64,000 nucleotides of DNA from Microbacterium natoriense (lineage in GTDB: Bacteria; Actinomycetota; Actinomycetes; Actinomycetales; Microbacteriaceae). Below are positions 61,968 through 64,000 of this stretch, in pieces (within the stretch, counting starts at the first letter, position 1; each line of letters opens with the position of its first letter). A program made the position numbers and the translations under genes. The notes below the pieces were generated by a model. The model was not told where the DNA came from, did no database searches, and saw only the letters and a program-made list of their open reading frames with translations. The stretch spans positions 1,612,001-1,676,000 of the forward strand of contig NZ_JAUSXV010000001.1 of assembly GCF_030816295.1 (NCBI RefSeq). The letters are read 5' to 3'.

Positions 61968-62636
61968 ATGAAGGTCATCTCCTACAACCTGCAGAAGCAC
62001 CGCGCGGCCGGAGAGCTCGTCGAACTGGTCCGCGCGCACGACCCCGATCTCCTGTGCCTGCAGGAGTGCGACGTGGCGGGGCTCCCCGAGCAGATCGGCG
62101 ACCTCGCTCTCGCCGAGGCCACGCAGGGCAATCGACTCGGACTGGCGCTGTACTACCGTGCGAGCACCTACCGGGTGCTCGCAGTCAAGGCCATCGAACT
62201 GAAGAAGTCGCTTCACGATCGCATCGCGAAACCGGCGCATGAGCGCGTCCTCGGAGCCCGACTGCACGACATCGACGAGGGGCGCGAACTCATCGTGGCC
62301 TCTTTCCACGCCGCCCCGCTCACCGCACTGAACTCACTGCGTCGGCACCAGATCCGCGCCGCGCTCACACAGCTGTCGGCGCTCGGGCCAGGACTGCCCC
62401 AGCTCATGGTGGGGGACTACAACTATCCGGTCTTCAAGGAGAACCTCGGCCACGCGATCAGGGAGCACGGGTACGCGCTCACCCTCAGCGACGATCACAC
62501 CTACACGCGGTATCGGGTCTTCCGCGGACACTACGACTTCGCGACGTCGACCGGGTTCGAGATCGAGCGGGTGACCACTCTTCCGCAGGGATCGAGTGAT
62601 CACCGGCCGATCCTCGTCACGGCCAGGTTCGACTGA
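61968..62636 (+). CDS. Endonuclease/exonuclease/phosphatase (EEP) family protein
   Basis: A 222-residue protein with the EEP order of motifs: ISYNLQKH at the start, DPDLLCLQECD holding the metal-binding Glu, MVGDYNYPV, and GSSDHRPILVTAR at the end with the catalytic Asp-His. It is a small stand-alone hydrolase of phosphodiester or phosphomonoester bonds; the substrate is unknown. It starts 43 bp after the XRE-like gene on the same strand. Confidence 0.9.
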   Translation: MKVISYNLQKHRAAGELVELVRAHDPDLLCLQECDVAGLPEQIGDLALAEATQGNRLGLALYYRASTYRVLAVKAIELKKSLHDRIAKPAHERVLGARLHDIDEGRELIVASFHAAPLTALNSLRRHQIRAALTQLSALGPGLPQLMVGDYNYPVFKENLGHAIREHGYALTLSDDHTYTRYRVFRGHYDFATSTGFEIERVTTLPQGSSDHRPILVTARFD

Positions 62637-62675
62637 CCCGGTCAGCTGCCGTACGGACGTCGGGCGGCGCCTTCG

Positions 62676-63647
62676 TCATGCGGCGCCTACACGGAACGCC
62701 GCGCGGTGCGCGGCGGGGCTCACGCCCAGACGCTGCCGGAAGTGCAGTCGCAGCGACACCGCGCTGCCGAAACCCGCGAGTTCTGCGATGCGCTCGACCG
62801 ACGCGTCGGAGCTCTCGAGCATCGCGCGAGCGGCCTCGACCCGCTGGTCCAGCAGCCACTGCTGCGGACTGGTCCCGGTGCGCTCGCGGAACCGTCGAGT
62901 GAAGGTGCGGCGCGACAGATGAACCGATCCCGCCCAGTCGTCGACGTCGAAGGAGCCCGCGAGGTCGGCGCGGGCCCAGAGCATCGCACGCCCGATCGGA
63001 TCGTCAGCGGATGCGGCGACCACCGGCGCCGGGATGTACTGCGCCTGTGAGCCGGTGCGATGCGGAGCGAGCACGAGCGCGCGGGCGAGTGCCGCGGCGG
63101 CGACGCTGCCGTGATCGGAGCGGACGATGTGCAGGCAGCAGTCGAGTGCGGCCGCCGCTCCGGCGGACGTGATCACATCGCCGAGGTCGGTCCACAGCAC
63201 GTCGTCGCGCACACCGACCTGCGGCTGCTCGGATGCCAGTCGCGATGCGGCGGCCCAGTGGGTGGAGACCTCGCGTCCGTCAGCCACTCCGGATGCCGAG
63301 ACGACGAACGTTCCGAGACACAGGCCGACGATCCGGGCACCGCGGGCGTGCGCGGTGCGAACCGCGTCGAGCAGCGGTTCGGAGGGCGTCATGCCGTTCC
63401 GCCAGCTCGGGATCACGACGAGGTCCGCGGTCGTCATCGCGTCGAGCCCGGCATCCACCTGAATCGAGTAGCCGGCGCCGGTGGGCATCGAACCCGGATG
63501 CTCGGCGCACACCGTGACGTCGTAGAGCCCGTCGACGCTGTCGAGTCCCGCCCCGCCGAACACGAGCGTCGGCACCGACAGGTGGAAGGGGCTGATGTGC
63601 GGGAAGGCCAGAACGGCGACCCTCCCGCCAGGGTGCGAACGACTCAT
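62676..63647 (-). CDS. GlxA/FtrA-type regulator: DJ-1/PfpI domain plus AraC HTH
   Basis: A 323-residue regulator. Residues 1 to about 180 form a DJ-1/PfpI class I glutamine-amidotransferase-like domain, with the elbow cysteine in ARIVGLCLGTFVVSASGVAD and THWAAASRLASEQPQV downstream. The C-terminal part is an AraC HTH: HLSRRTFTRRFRERTGTSPQ, then GFGSAVSLRLHFRQRLGVSP. Such proteins regulate amine, arginine or betaine catabolism. It is divergent from a metallo-hydrolase gene (70 bp apart), a likely target. Confidence 0.93.
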   Translation of the reverse strand: MSRSHPGGRVAVLAFPHISPFHLSVPTLVFGGAGLDSVDGLYDVTVCAEHPGSMPTGAGYSIQVDAGLDAMTTADLVVIPSWRNGMTPSEPLLDAVRTAHARGARIVGLCLGTFVVSASGVADGREVSTHWAAASRLASEQPQVGVRDDVLWTDLGDVITSAGAAAALDCCLHIVRSDHGSVAAAALARALVLAPHRTGSQAQYIPAPVVAASADDPIGRAMLWARADLAGSFDVDDWAGSVHLSRRTFTRRFRERTGTSPQQWLLDQRVEAARAMLESSDASVERIAELAGFGSAVSLRLHFRQRLGVSPAAHRAAFRVGAA

Positions 63648-63717
63648 GGCCTGATCTTATCGAATAGATGCCTTCAGGCCACTGGATCGTGAACGACGGA
63701 TGCCGAAGACTGAAGCC

Positions 63718-64000
63718 ATGACACGCATCTCCGCACTTCTCGTCGGCGGCCCGACGCTCCACTTCACGTACGCCGGACTGTCGATCCTCACCGACCCCAC
63801 CTTCGACGAGCCCGGCGTCTACCCCGGCGGCGCGACGCTCTACAAGCTGGCCGGACCGGCCGTCCCCGCATCCGCACTAGGAGAGATCGACGTCGTCCTC
63901 CTGTCGCACGAACAGCATGCCGACAACCTCGACGACTCCGGTCGTGCGCTGCTCGCCGTCGTGCCGCAGGTGCTGACGACGATCGATTCCGCCGAGAGGA
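63718..64000 (+). CDS. Metallo-beta-lactamase-fold hydrolase (UlaG-like), 3' truncated by the window
   Basis: The first 94 residues are present, and the frame is open at the right edge. HFTYAGLSILTDPTFDEPGV and VVLLSHEQHADNLDDSGRAL correspond to the opening of MBL-fold hydrolases, where HEQHADN replaces the usual HxHxDH motif. Divergent from the DJ-1/AraC regulator, which probably controls it. Confidence 0.8.
   Translation, partial: MTRISALLVGGPTLHFTYAGLSILTDPTFDEPGVYPGGATLYKLAGPAVPASALGEIDVVLLSHEQHADNLDDSGRALLAVVPQVLTTIDSAER

Overview
The window reads as chromosome of a high-GC Gram-positive actinobacterium, most likely a Microbacterium or close Microbacteriaceae relative. The basis is GC-rich codon use, frequent GTG starts, ATGA/GTGA-coupled operons, an Asp23/CsbD/GlsB envelope-stress operon, a small MGTLEYNS-type protein seen in that family, and a C-terminal sorting signal paired with its own sortase. 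This is inference from gene content; no 16S gene is present.

Layout. (1) 1-9147 is the 3' part of a giant surface protein made of perfect 342-bp (114-residue) repeats, ending in an LVNTG sorting signal and followed by a sortase (9217-9840). (2) 10360-16760 is an iron-siderophore uptake locus: a divergent regulator with two AraC modules, a lipoprotein binding protein, two FecCD permeases, and an ATPase fused in frame to a siderophore-interacting reductase, with a DtxR/IdeR-like box in the divergent region. (3) 16.9-48.8 kb is a mosaic accessory region. It holds an IS30 element, decayed IS3 copies, a secreted DUF4258/DUF2283/lipoprotein operon, LuxR regulators, three modular secreted proteins each followed by a small membrane protein, remnants of a CD-NTase-like gene, an NrdH and a DPPY methylase, a truncated secreted nuclease, TetR regulators, an integrase/excisionase pair, an AAA ATPase-Mrr nuclease operon and a large zinc-ribbon/HEPN-like protein. 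It ends on the right at a tRNA 3'-end fragment that looks like an attachment site (48768-48807). (4) 48.9-64.0 kb is ordered core chromosome: an RDD protein, the Asp23 operon with an ECF sigma factor, an HxlR/quinone-oxidoreductase pair, an amino-acid permease with an RraA-like protein, truA, a nuclease-fold phosphohydrolase, a DJ-1/AraC regulator and the start of a metallo-hydrolase.

The most interesting candidate system is the family of secreted proteins at 24705-25634, 28833-30110 and 33387-34289. They share a signal peptide, a central region and a YPVVADP-type junction, then carry unrelated C-terminal domains. Each is followed, by overlap or within about 16 bp, by a different small membrane protein. 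Two share a near-identical 5' block with an iron-box-like operator, and a broken further copy lies at 28.2 kb. This looks like a recombining effector/immunity or modular secreted-factor system. Separately, the repeat array, a 31-bp-short unit and a 22-G homopolymer may be assembly trouble spots.
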